Assembly (NCBI GenBank): GCA_023249635.1
Contig: JAHFCH010000035.1
Span: forward strand, 1-39,784
Source: Fibrobacterota bacterium
Lineage (GTDB): Bacteria; Fibrobacterota; Fibrobacteria; UBA11236
Direction of reading: 5' to 3'
Length of the DNA: 39,784 nucleotides
Position numbers and translations under genes: made by a program. Each line of letters begins with the position of its first letter. The stretch's first letter is position 1. The notes beneath the pieces are model-generated. The model saw only the letters and a program-made list of their open reading frames with translations, was not told the origin of the DNA and ran no database searches. Below, in pieces: positions 16,882 to 24,233 of this stretch.

Positions 16882-18006
16882 TTACAAGGGAACGGCGCGC
16901 GCGAACCGGCTTACATGGCCCGAGCGCACTTCGATGAGGAGAACGCCTTTCGCGGAAACGCCAAGGGACCGCGCCAGTTCGCCTGCGGGAGCGCGGAATC
17001 CCGCCAACCGCTTGCCCGCCAGATCGGTCACCGTGATTTCGCAGGCCTGATCCAGGCGGCCGCGCAGCACTCCGCCGGCGAAGCTGAAGACCGGAGCCGG
17101 GCGGTTGGCCGCGCCCATCGCGGTAGTCACCAGGGGATTGCCGGCATTATCCAACTCGCGCACGCGGATGTTGCGGTACCAGTCACCTGCCGTGGTCTTC
17201 TGCCAATACCCGTTCCCGTGCACCTGGAGAGCGGTATAACCGGTCGCGGTAATCACCTTGTTGTAGTACGAAGGCCAGGTCACGTCCAGGGTCTTGACCC
17301 ATTTGGCCCCATTCAGCTTGCGCATCCAAGCCTGGTGCTTGGGCGGGTTTCCGAAAATCTTGACTCGAAGTTCATTCCAGCCATTGGGGTCGAACATGTC
17401 GGCCGGGACCAGCGAAGCCTTATCGGTAATGCCCGCATTGCCCTGGGTGCCCGTGAATGGCGAAGTCTCGGAGCCGCCGAACTTGTAGGAGCAGTTGTAG
17501 AAGGAGGCGCCTTGGTTCTCCATCTCCTGCGGGTAGCTGCCGCCGATGCAATTGTCCGCTTTGTAGTCGAGCACCGTCTGGTAGGCGTAGACCTGCTCGG
17601 TGGTGCGATGGTAGATGCCGGCGTCATTTCCGAAATCCGCCCAATACTCGAGGATGATTTCCTGGTTGCCGTACTTCTTGTTGGTGCAGAGGGCCGAACC
17701 GCCCGGGGCGGTGGCGCGCTGCTGGGTGTAAATCGCATGCAGGGCCGGATCCACCTTGTAGATGCCGCCCTTGGTGGAGTTGCTGTGGTTGGCATCTTCG
17801 CCGTGGCAGTTGTTCCACCAGCCCTTGAGATCGGTGCCGTTGAAGATGCTGACGAAACCGCTGTCGCCTGGGATGCTCACGTCGTCGGTGCCGGCATTGT
17901 CGACGCAGGGCGCTTCCGCCGTAGCGGGAACGGGCCCGGGTTGGGCGTTCACAGCCGAAGCCGCCGCCGCGATGAGACCCGCCAATACCACATGAACTCG
18001 TGCCAT
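16882..18006 (-). CDS. Secreted DUF1080 protein with C-terminal sorting-like domain (copy 1)
   Basis: 374 residues. A signal peptide covers about residues 1-21 (ending AVNA). Residues about 49-285 match DUF1080 (3-keto-disaccharide hydrolase / concanavalin-like fold): FVSIFNGTDLKGWW, FGNDAGIYHRTTEQVYAYQT and LQVHGNGYWQKT. Residues about 303-374 are a small beta-sandwich-like module with ITVTDLAGKRLAGF and SAKGVLLIEVRSG, resembling the C-terminal sorting domains of type IX secretion. Two halves with several Cys suggest disulphides. The ATG at 18006 has GGGGAG seven bases ahead. The family often acts on or binds sugars, but catalysis here is unproven. It leads copy 1 of the cassette and pairs with 22485-23744. 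Confidence 0.85.
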   Translation of the reverse strand: MARVHVVLAGLIAAAASAVNAQPGPVPATAEAPCVDNAGTDDVSIPGDSGFVSIFNGTDLKGWWNNCHGEDANHSNSTKGGIYKVDPALHAIYTQQRATAPGGSALCTNKKYGNQEIILEYWADFGNDAGIYHRTTEQVYAYQTVLDYKADNCIGGSYPQEMENQGASFYNCSYKFGGSETSPFTGTQGNAGITDKASLVPADMFDPNGWNELRVKIFGNPPKHQAWMRKLNGAKWVKTLDVTWPSYYNKVITATGYTALQVHGNGYWQKTTAGDWYRNIRVRELDNAGNPLVTTAMGAANRPAPVFSFAGGVLRGRLDQACEITVTDLAGKRLAGFRAPAGELARSLGVSAKGVLLIEVRSGHVSRFARAVPL

Positions 18007-18140
18007 AATCAGCTCCCCGACCGGTAATGATCCAATTTAATCGGGAGCCGGTGGGGCGTAAGGGCGTTTGGATTAATTTCTGTCATTTTGAGGACAAACA
18101 ATCCAATTAAAAGTCGCTAATTACAGTGTTTTCTCATTAA
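18007..18140 (-). promoter_or_regulatory. AT-rich upstream region of DUF1080 copy 1
   Basis: This 134-base stretch is clearly richer in A and T than the surrounding genes and lies between a strong terminator and the DUF1080 start. It is where a promoter for cassette copy 1 must sit if the terminator at 18141-18173 works. Several TTG-type and TAAT-type hexamers are present, but no pair with good match and spacing stands out, so no exact box is called. Confidence 0.45.
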
Positions 18141-18173
18141 AAACAAAAAAACGGACCCCATTCAGGGGTCCGT
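18141..18173 (-). terminator. Rho-independent terminator after barrel gene 18201-19514
   Basis: Read on the minus strand, a perfect nine-base stem (18165-18173 with 18151-18159; ACGGACCCC/GGGGTCCGT) with a five-base loop is followed by seven T, a G and more T. It lies 28 bases after the stop codon at 18201. It closes cassette copy 2 and separates it from copy 1. Confidence 0.92.
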
Positions 18174-18200
18174 TGCAGGTAGGGTTAAAGCGTTTCGGGG

Positions 18201-19514
18201 TTAAAAGAAATACGCGATCTTGCCGGTCCAATAGAACTCGCTCGGCGAAAAGAAGGGCACGTTGTTCAAGGGCGGGTTGTTATCGCCATATCCCTGGAAG
18301 ATGCCGGGCCGGAAATGGTCGCTCGCGACTTGGGCGCTGATCTTAACGTGACCGGCCAAGACCTTGGCCGCGTACACGGACCACTTCAGGTTGTCCTTGG
18401 TGGTATTGGTATCAAGCGCGCTGATCTTCGGGATGGGCGTGACCTGCGGACCCGAAGTGTGGTTGTAGATGGAGGGATCGTCGACCCAAGGGGCCTTGTA
18501 CATCTCGAATTCGACGTTGAGGCGATCGAGTAGGTGGAAGGCCGGGAGGTTGAACCCGATCATCATTGGCATGCGTTGGGAGATGGGGCCGTACAAGGCC
18601 TTGTGCGCCTTGTCGCCATCGAGGCCGAGCACGGCCACTTCGCCGTAGATCTTCAAGTCCTCGGCGCCTAGCGCTTCCACTCCGCCCATCAAGGCCTTGG
18701 GGTCGAACGAGAAATCGCCCATGAGCTTGGTGCCCTTGAACGAGATGTAGGTGGTGTCATGCGCGGTGGTGTCGATGTACATCACTTCCGGAGTTTTCTT
18801 CGAGGTGAGCTTGGAATCCATGGGGATCCAATGGTACAGGTTCACGCCCGCGCCCAGCCGGAACGCCGAGCCGAGCTTGACATGGGCCACGTAGGTGGGC
18901 GAGATGTCCCAATAGGGGAACCAATCGCCGTCGAAGGTGAAGAGCAGGTCATGCTCGAACATGCCGGACTGGTGATGCAAGGCCAGGCCCAGCGTGTTGG
19001 CCACCGGCAGCACGTACTTGGTCTCAAAGCCCGAGGTCAGAAGCCCCGGGTAGACCGGCCCGCGCAGCAGGTAAAGTCCCAGGTTCTGGGCGTCCGGCGC
19101 GTAATCGTAAGGGAAGAGGCCCACCTGCACATTGAGCTTGGCGGATTCCTCATCCCAGAACGAGTACTTCATGTTGGCGTTGGCCACATAGGGACCCACG
19201 CCATAGGGAGCGTAATACCCTTGGATGTTGCGGGCCGCGATATTGTGCCCCGCGCCTACGCCCAATCCGGCGTTGACCTGGAGTTTCTCGTTGGCCTGGT
19301 AGTTGATCGCGAATTGGGCGCCGGTGCCGATCATACCCTTGCCATCAAGGTCCTTCTGCTCGGCGGTGTCGAGGCTTTTCACGATCTGTCCGTATTGGGC
19401 CCAGCTCGCGGCGCCCAGGGTAAGCTTGCCTTCGCCATGGGCCAGGGACAGGCAGCCGACCGCACCCAGCAGGGCCAGGGCGGAACGCATCGTATTCTTG
19501 ATGAACGGGTTCAT
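18201..19514 (-). CDS. Outer-membrane beta-barrel family protein (type D/A)
   Basis: 437 residues from the ATG at 19514, chosen because AGGA lies five bases upstream; an ATG four codons earlier has no such site. A signal peptide ends near SLAHG. The body shows LGAASWAQYGQIVKSLDTA (Trp38), YAPDAQNLGLYLLRGPVYPG, SGFETKYVLPVANTLGLALH, GAGVNLYHWIP, KAHKALYGPISQRMPMM and the end FYWTGKIAYFF. The pattern is a secreted, C-terminal-Phe barrel of unknown function. It is the intact partner of the interrupted gene 12406-13788. It begins 15 bases after the previous barrel gene and is followed by a strong terminator, so it is the last gene of cassette copy 2. Confidence 0.86.
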   Translation of the reverse strand: MNPFIKNTMRSALALLGAVGCLSLAHGEGKLTLGAASWAQYGQIVKSLDTAEQKDLDGKGMIGTGAQFAINYQANEKLQVNAGLGVGAGHNIAARNIQGYYAPYGVGPYVANANMKYSFWDEESAKLNVQVGLFPYDYAPDAQNLGLYLLRGPVYPGLLTSGFETKYVLPVANTLGLALHHQSGMFEHDLLFTFDGDWFPYWDISPTYVAHVKLGSAFRLGAGVNLYHWIPMDSKLTSKKTPEVMYIDTTAHDTTYISFKGTKLMGDFSFDPKALMGGVEALGAEDLKIYGEVAVLGLDGDKAHKALYGPISQRMPMMIGFNLPAFHLLDRLNVEFEMYKAPWVDDPSIYNHTSGPQVTPIPKISALDTNTTKDNLKWSVYAAKVLAGHVKISAQVASDHFRPGIFQGYGDNNPPLNNVPFFSPSEFYWTGKIAYFF

Positions 19515-19529
19515 GCTGTTCCTCATGGC

Positions 19530-20861
19530 CTAGAAGAAGTAGGCGATCTTGGTGGTCCAGTACCAGTCAGAGCGGGTACGCATCGCTTCCTTGCCGGCAT
19601 CCTCGTCGTGGTTGCCGCCCAGGCGGAGATGGTCGTCGGCGATCTGGCCCAGCAGGATGAAGTTGCCGGCGATCACCTTGGAAGCGTTGAGCGAGTACTT
19701 GAAATCATCCCGCTTGTTGTCGAGCTCGTTGTCGTTCGAGGGTATCGGCGAACCATTGCGGGCCGCCAGATTATTGTTCGAGTTTTTCTGGGCGTAATAC
19801 TCGACTTCGACCGACCAATTCAGGAAGTTGAAACCGGGCAGGTTCAGGCCCACCATCACCGGAATGCGCCGCAGCAGCTTGTCGTAGTAGCGGGGATAAT
19901 CCTTCACGCCCAGGATGGCTACCTCGGAGTATATGGAAAAGGCGCCCGCGCCCATGCTCTCGGGGATGATGCCGGCGGCGGAAGGATCGAATTTTAAGCG
20001 ACCCACCACCTTGGTGCCCGCCAGCGAGGCCAGCACCGTGTCCTTTGCGGCGCCCGTAGCGTCGAGCTCGATGATGTAGCAGGGGCTCTCGGTGGCGGTG
20101 CCGCTGCCTGCGTACACGCCGAGACGCCCGGGGTCGCAATCCTTGCCGGGATTGGTGGCCTCATCGTTCGCGGCGAGCAAGCGGTAGAAGTTCACGCCCG
20201 CGCCGATCTCGAAGGCCGCCGAAGGCTTCCAGGTAAGGATGTCCGAGACGGAAATATCGTACAGAGGCTTGTCGTCGGTCTCTATCTGCACGATGAGGTC
20301 GTTGCCGATACCGCCATTATGGTAAGAGGCCATGGCGCCCGAGATGGCCTGGGGCACGCCCAAGGGGCCGGTCAGGTTCGAGACGATGGCGCCCGGGTAC
20401 ACGTAGCCGTGCACCAGGTAATTGCCGAAATTCTTCGGGTCCGGATTGTAGGCGTAATGCCAGGTGCCGAAGGTGAGTTCGAGCTTATCGTCGCCCGTGA
20501 ACAGGTTGCCCGTGCGCGTGAGACGCGCCTCGTCGACGAATGAGACCCAGAAGGGATACCACTTGTTGGAAATACCCTTGGAGCCGCGCGCCAGGTGGAC
20601 GAATATGGAGCCCAGCCCGAGGGAGCCGTCCCAATGGGAATCGACCTGGGAATGCACCGTCAGCAGACCGCCCGCGTTGCCGAGGTAGTTCTTGCGGTAA
20701 TTGTTGCCCGCGCTTGGGTTGCCTGCGCTGGCCTCGACGCGGCCGCCTTGCAGCCAACCCGCGCCGTGAAAATCGAGCTTCAACTCATCGACGCCTTCGG
20801 CGCGCGCCGCGGCGGCGGCGAACAGGAGGGCGGATGCGAGGTGGAGTTTCTTGTTCATCAT
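19530..20861 (-). CDS. Outer-membrane beta-barrel family protein (type E/B)
   Basis: 443 residues. Two adjacent ATGs (20861 and 20858) follow AGGA; the second has the better spacing and loses one residue. The signal peptide ends near AARAEG. The body begins FHGAGWLQGGRVEAS, has YNPDPKNFGNYLVHGYVYPG (a looser version of the family core), FEIGAGVNFYRLLAAN, GKDCDPGRLGVY, CYIIEL and YYDKLLRRIPVMVGLNLPGF, and ends WYWTTKIAYFF. It is the partner of 13799-15208 and the middle barrel of cassette copy 2. Deviation at the LGLYLLRG core (FGNYLVHG) sets it apart from the other five. Function unknown; location in the outer membrane is inferred from the signal peptide, strand pattern and terminal Phe. Confidence 0.85.
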   Translation of the reverse strand: MMNKKLHLASALLFAAAAARAEGVDELKLDFHGAGWLQGGRVEASAGNPSAGNNYRKNYLGNAGGLLTVHSQVDSHWDGSLGLGSIFVHLARGSKGISNKWYPFWVSFVDEARLTRTGNLFTGDDKLELTFGTWHYAYNPDPKNFGNYLVHGYVYPGAIVSNLTGPLGVPQAISGAMASYHNGGIGNDLIVQIETDDKPLYDISVSDILTWKPSAAFEIGAGVNFYRLLAANDEATNPGKDCDPGRLGVYAGSGTATESPCYIIELDATGAAKDTVLASLAGTKVVGRLKFDPSAAGIIPESMGAGAFSIYSEVAILGVKDYPRYYDKLLRRIPVMVGLNLPGFNFLNWSVEVEYYAQKNSNNNLAARNGSPIPSNDNELDNKRDDFKYSLNASKVIAGNFILLGQIADDHLRLGGNHDEDAGKEAMRTRSDWYWTTKIAYFF

Positions 20862-20886
20862 ATCCTGCTGTCCCCGGCCTCGCGGC

Positions 20887-22350
20887 TCAGAAAAAGTACC
20901 CTATGCGGAACATGTAATACCAATCCTTCGGGCTGGCGAAGGCTTCAGCCGTGCCGCCCCAGGATTTGATCAGGCCCGAAGCGACCGGGCGCGGGCGGTA
21001 ATGGTCGTTGGCGACCTGGCCGATGAACTGGATATGCCCGCTGACGACCTTTTCGGCGAACAGGGACCACTTCAGATCGTCCTTGGTCAGGTTCTCCTTG
21101 TCCATGGCCGTGCCGCGTACCGAAACGCCCGCCGTATCCGTCGACTTCTTGAATACGCCGGCGGTATCGATCCCGTAATCGGCATTGGTAAGGGGCTTGG
21201 GCGTGGCGATCGGATGCGCTTTTACGGTCCAGGGGGCGACCTCGTCGTAGACGTAGCCGGTACCCGCCAAATCGTTGCGGTACTTGGCGCCGTAATGCTC
21301 CACCTCGATGGAGAGGTGGTCGAGGAAGCCGAAGGTCGGCATATTCACGCCAACCATGATGGGGATACGCTCGCCGATCTTTCCGTAGATTTTCCCGTAG
21401 CTCTGGACCCCGATGATTCCCGCTTCGCCGTAGATCTTGAGGTCGTCGGGATTGCCGGGCAGCTCCATGCCGAACAGCTTCTGCAGGCTCAGGGAGAACT
21501 GACCCACCACCTTTTGGCCCTGCATGGTCAGCACCGTGGTGTCCGGCGCAGCAGGATTGGAATTGTCGATGTCGAGAAAGCGGCGGCGGGCGCTGCCGTT
21601 GACCAGGGAGGTATCATCGCCGGGCGATTCCAGCATGGAGTTGTAGGGGATGAGTCGGTATAGGTTGATGCCCGCGCCGATCTGGACGGCACCCAGGTCC
21701 AGCTTGGCCATGTAGGCAAGGCTCCAGTCGAAGGTGGGCGGGATATCGCGCTCGTTGTTCAAGATCAGATCCTGGCTGAACATGCCCATGGAGTGGTGCA
21801 GCTTAAGGCCGAGCAGGTTGGCCTTGGTGGTATCGGCGCTGAAGTCCTGGAAGCCGCCCATAAGGATGCCCGGGTACACCGGGCCGCGCAACAGGTATAG
21901 GCCCAGGTTCTTCACGTCCGGATTGTAGTTGTAGTTGAAGCCGCCCACCGTCAGCGACAGGTTGGGCGCGGCCTTCTCACCGGAATACCAGGTGAGGCGC
22001 GATTGGGTGATGAAGTTCTGGAAAAGCGAGATGGTGAGGTATTGGAACTGGCCCGAACCCAGGGCATGCGAGGCCTTATAGTAGCCGAAGCCGAAACCGC
22101 CTTCGAGGTGTTCGGAAAGATCCGCGACCACGGTCACCTGCGCGCCGATGCTCTGCAGGGTGTTGCCGTCGTAGTTCAGGATATCGTCGGGCGAGAGCGC
22201 GTTCACGATGGTGTCTTCGGCATGCATGATGCGGCCGTAATCGAGCCAGCCCTTGCCATGCATCTGGTATTTGACCTCATCGCCGTTCGCGAGCGCGAAG
22301 GCCGAAGCCGCCGCCGCCAACCAAATCGGATTCATTCTCATTGTGGCCAT
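20887..22350 (-). CDS. Outer-membrane beta-barrel family protein (type F/C)
   Basis: 487 residues from the ATG at 22350; ATGs at 22341 and 22335 are also possible, and no ribosome site decides among them. The signal peptide ends near FALANG. The body has HGKGWLDYGRIMHAEDT, LFQNFITQSRLTWYSGEKA, YNPDVKNLGLYLLRGPVYPG (residues about 142-161), IPPTFDWSLAYMAK, GERIPIMVGVNMPTFGFLD, HYGAKYRNDL and the end FIGQVANDHYRP and YYMFRIGYFF. It pairs with 15208-16800. It is the first barrel gene of copy 2, 134 bases after the DUF1080 stop with a strong hairpin in between. Function unknown. Confidence 0.85.
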   Translation of the reverse strand: MATMRMNPIWLAAAASAFALANGDEVKYQMHGKGWLDYGRIMHAEDTIVNALSPDDILNYDGNTLQSIGAQVTVVADLSEHLEGGFGFGYYKASHALGSGQFQYLTISLFQNFITQSRLTWYSGEKAAPNLSLTVGGFNYNYNPDVKNLGLYLLRGPVYPGILMGGFQDFSADTTKANLLGLKLHHSMGMFSQDLILNNERDIPPTFDWSLAYMAKLDLGAVQIGAGINLYRLIPYNSMLESPGDDTSLVNGSARRRFLDIDNSNPAAPDTTVLTMQGQKVVGQFSLSLQKLFGMELPGNPDDLKIYGEAGIIGVQSYGKIYGKIGERIPIMVGVNMPTFGFLDHLSIEVEHYGAKYRNDLAGTGYVYDEVAPWTVKAHPIATPKPLTNADYGIDTAGVFKKSTDTAGVSVRGTAMDKENLTKDDLKWSLFAEKVVSGHIQFIGQVANDHYRPRPVASGLIKSWGGTAEAFASPKDWYYMFRIGYFF

Positions 22351-22443
22351 CTTTTCGAGGGGAAAGAATTTGCAAGCATCCGTTACGTCACGACTTTGCG
22401 TAAGACTAGAAAAATGGGGTTTTTTTGGAAGGGAAAATCCCGT

Positions 22444-22471
22444 GCCGCCGGATCAGATTTGATCCGGCGGC
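22444..22471 (-). terminator. Strong hairpin after DUF1080 copy 2 (possible attenuator/terminator)
   Basis: A perfect 12-base stem (22444-22455 with 22460-22471) closes a four-base loop, starting 14 bases past the DUF1080 stop. The minus-strand sequence that follows has only four T in a row after six other bases, so termination is likely to be partial. It could reduce expression of the barrel genes relative to the DUF1080 gene, or protect the 3' end. Confidence 0.6.
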
Positions 22472-22484
22472 CCAGGGAATCGGT

Positions 22485-23744
22485 CTATCGGGAAGGACGA
22501 ACGATACGCACGGTTTCCGTGCTGCGCGCGGTCTTGATGTCGACGAACATCACGCCGTGAGTGCTCGTGGCGAAATCATGATGGAACGCGCCGGGCTGGC
22601 CAGCGAAGGATTCCAACGTACGTCCCGTCACGTTTTTCACGGTAACCTCGTACCGTTGATCGATCTTGCCGATGAGGGCGCCTTCATCCGCGTAGACCGA
22701 GTACTTTACGCGGTCGATGGGATTGACGGCCACGATGTCCTTGGGCTTTTGCGGAATGACCACGCCCAGGTCGTCGAGGGGCTTCCAGCGGATATTACGG
22801 TACCAGGTTCCCTTGGCGCCGCCGAAGCGGCCGCCACCGTGGACCTGGAGTCCGATATAACCCTGGCCGACGGGACCGGGCAAGGTGGTGTCTTGCAGGA
22901 CCGGAACCCAGACCGTGCTCCCGATCTTCTTGAACCAGGATTTCATGTGCACGTAGTTCTTATGGTCATTCGCGTCGACGGGCTTATTCAAACCACCGTA
23001 GAATTGGACCTTGATATCCATCCAACCGTTGAAATCCCACAAATCTCCCGACGCCCACTTTTCCTTGGTGCAGCCGGTGGCGTCGCAGGGAAGATTCGGC
23101 TCCGTAGTGGCCTTCAGCTTCTTGGTGATCAGAGTCCAGTCGTTAAGCTCATTACCGCCGGTAAGGCCGGGAATCCCAATGGCCTGCTCGCTGCCGCCGA
23201 ACGAATAGGGCCGGAAATCACGGCCGGTGAAACCGCCCTCGCCCCAAGTGCCACCGACCGCCGCGCCGCCGATGTAGTCGAGCACGGTCTGGAAACAACG
23301 CCCGTTCATGGTGGTGCGATTGAAAAGACCGGCGTCATTGCCGTAATCGGGCCAAGTCTGGAAGGTGATTTCGTAGTTGGTGTGATACCGCTTGCTCATC
23401 AGCAAACCACCGGTACCGGTACCGCGCTGGGTCGAATAGATGGCGGGCTTGCCATCGGCCTGGCCGATGCGGAAGATGGCGCCTTGGCGGGAACCGCCGG
23501 AGTGGCCGGTCTCGCAGCTATGGAACCAGCCCTTGAAGGTGCCATCGAAGAGCGGGAAGTATCCGTCGGGATCCACGCCGCCACCCGAATTAACCGTATC
23601 GGTGTGTACGACGAGCTTTTCATCCGAATCGGCGCAGGGCTCATCACCCGTGGTGGGCGCCGGAACGGGCTGCGCCCATGCCGAAAACGCCGAGATAGAA
23701 CCCAAAACCAGTGCCGATTTTACGGCGTTCCTGAACCAAGACAT
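22485..23744 (-). CDS. Secreted DUF1080 protein with C-terminal sorting-like domain (copy 2)
   Basis: 419 residues from the ATG at 23744, which has GGAAG five bases upstream and starts a good signal peptide (ending SAWA); the frame is open further upstream but without a secretion signal. Residues about 60-320 match DUF1080: YFPLFDGTFKGWFHSC, YGNDAGLFNRTTMNGRCFQT and LQVHGGGRFGGAKGTWYRN. The last 80 residues form a small beta-rich module with EVTVKNVTGRTLESF and HGVMFVDIKTA, like a sorting or carrier domain. Several Cys, including CDATGC, suggest disulphides. It is the first gene of cassette copy 2 and pairs with 16882-18006. Ligand or substrate unknown. Confidence 0.85.
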   Translation of the reverse strand: MSWFRNAVKSALVLGSISAFSAWAQPVPAPTTGDEPCADSDEKLVVHTDTVNSGGGVDPDGYFPLFDGTFKGWFHSCETGHSGGSRQGAIFRIGQADGKPAIYSTQRGTGTGGLLMSKRYHTNYEITFQTWPDYGNDAGLFNRTTMNGRCFQTVLDYIGGAAVGGTWGEGGFTGRDFRPYSFGGSEQAIGIPGLTGGNELNDWTLITKKLKATTEPNLPCDATGCTKEKWASGDLWDFNGWMDIKVQFYGGLNKPVDANDHKNYVHMKSWFKKIGSTVWVPVLQDTTLPGPVGQGYIGLQVHGGGRFGGAKGTWYRNIRWKPLDDLGVVIPQKPKDIVAVNPIDRVKYSVYADEGALIGKIDQRYEVTVKNVTGRTLESFAGQPGAFHHDFATSTHGVMFVDIKTARSTETVRIVRPSR

Positions 23745-24171
23745 ATTAACTTCCATTTTTCTCCCACACGATTGACCCATGGCGCCCCCGATTGGATTTT
23801 GCAAGCTACGGAAATGTAAAACGATCAAAGGATTACACCTTTCGATTCATAGGGAAATGCAGAAAGATGAGCATTGCGGCTCCCCTTTTAACCCCTCCCT
23901 AAGACCGTCGCTCGCCCCCACGAACGAGTAGCAATGTAGCCTCCCCATACCCCGCAAACCGGGCAATGATGGAAAACCCCAGGGGCCGCTATGGCCCCAC
24001 CTATGCCACCAGCCTGAAAGGTATTCTAGAAAACGCCATTTGGGCGTAGGATTTTTAAAAATCTTTCGGCCTTTTCGTTTTCCCCACGAGAACGCTGTAA
24101 ACGCCTTTTGAACCCATTTCCCCAAAAAAGCGGAAAGTAGGCAGGAACGGTTTGGCCTTCGATGAGACGTA
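23745..24171. other. Long divergent intergenic region with several short hairpins
   Basis: No credible gene is seen; short open frames here lack ribosome sites and recognisable content. The region is AT-richer than its surroundings and holds inverted repeats: GGGGCC/GGCCCC at 23982-23998 and ACGCC/GGCGT near 24033-24047 followed on the plus strand by a five-T run. It must contain the promoter for DUF1080 copy 2 on the minus strand. A structured leader or small RNA is possible but not demonstrated, and no known riboswitch class was recognised. Confidence 0.4.
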
Positions 24172-24201
24172 TTGATTCGTTCCGTCATGGGGGAGTAAAA
24201 T
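24172..24201 (+). promoter_or_regulatory. Candidate sigma-70-type promoter for the histidine kinase gene
   Basis: TTGATT at 24172-24177 and TAAAAT at 24196-24201 are separated by 18 bases. Transcription would start near 24208, giving a leader of about 26 bases that includes the GGAGG ribosome site. Confidence 0.5.
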
Positions 24202-24233
24202 GACAGGACTTGTCACGGCTTGGAGGCCAACCC

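Larger units (their letters stand above)
12406..18006 (-). repeat. Cassette copy 1: DUF1080 gene plus three barrel genes (tandem segmental duplicate)
   Basis: This block holds, in transcription order, a DUF1080 gene (16882-18006) and three barrel genes (15208-16800, 13799-15208, 12406-13788). Each has its closest visible partner in the same position of the neighbouring block 18201-23744. The two copies are diverged at the protein level, with many substitutions and length changes, so this is an old duplication rather than a recent DNA repeat. The three barrel genes are tightly packed (1-base overlap and 10-base gap). No transposase, integrase or tRNA flanks the block. Confidence 0.8.
18201..23744 (-). 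repeat. Cassette copy 2: DUF1080 gene plus three barrel genes (tandem segmental duplicate)
   Basis: This copy holds DUF1080 (22485-23744) and barrel genes 20887-22350, 19530-20861 and 18201-19514 in that order. It is collinear with 12406-18006. It is complete, has no internal stop, and ends in a strong terminator. Gaps between the barrel genes are 25 and 15 bases, consistent with co-transcription. Confidence 0.8.

Noticed and set aside
12406-23744. Mobile element or genomic island carrying the duplicated cassette
   Set aside because: No transposase, integrase, tRNA or flanking direct repeats were seen, and codon and base composition look like the neighbours.
23847-24188. Open frame of 113 codons on the minus strand in the large intergenic gap
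   Set aside because: No ribosome site, atypical composition, no domain and overlap with hairpins and the kinase promoter region; probably not coding.
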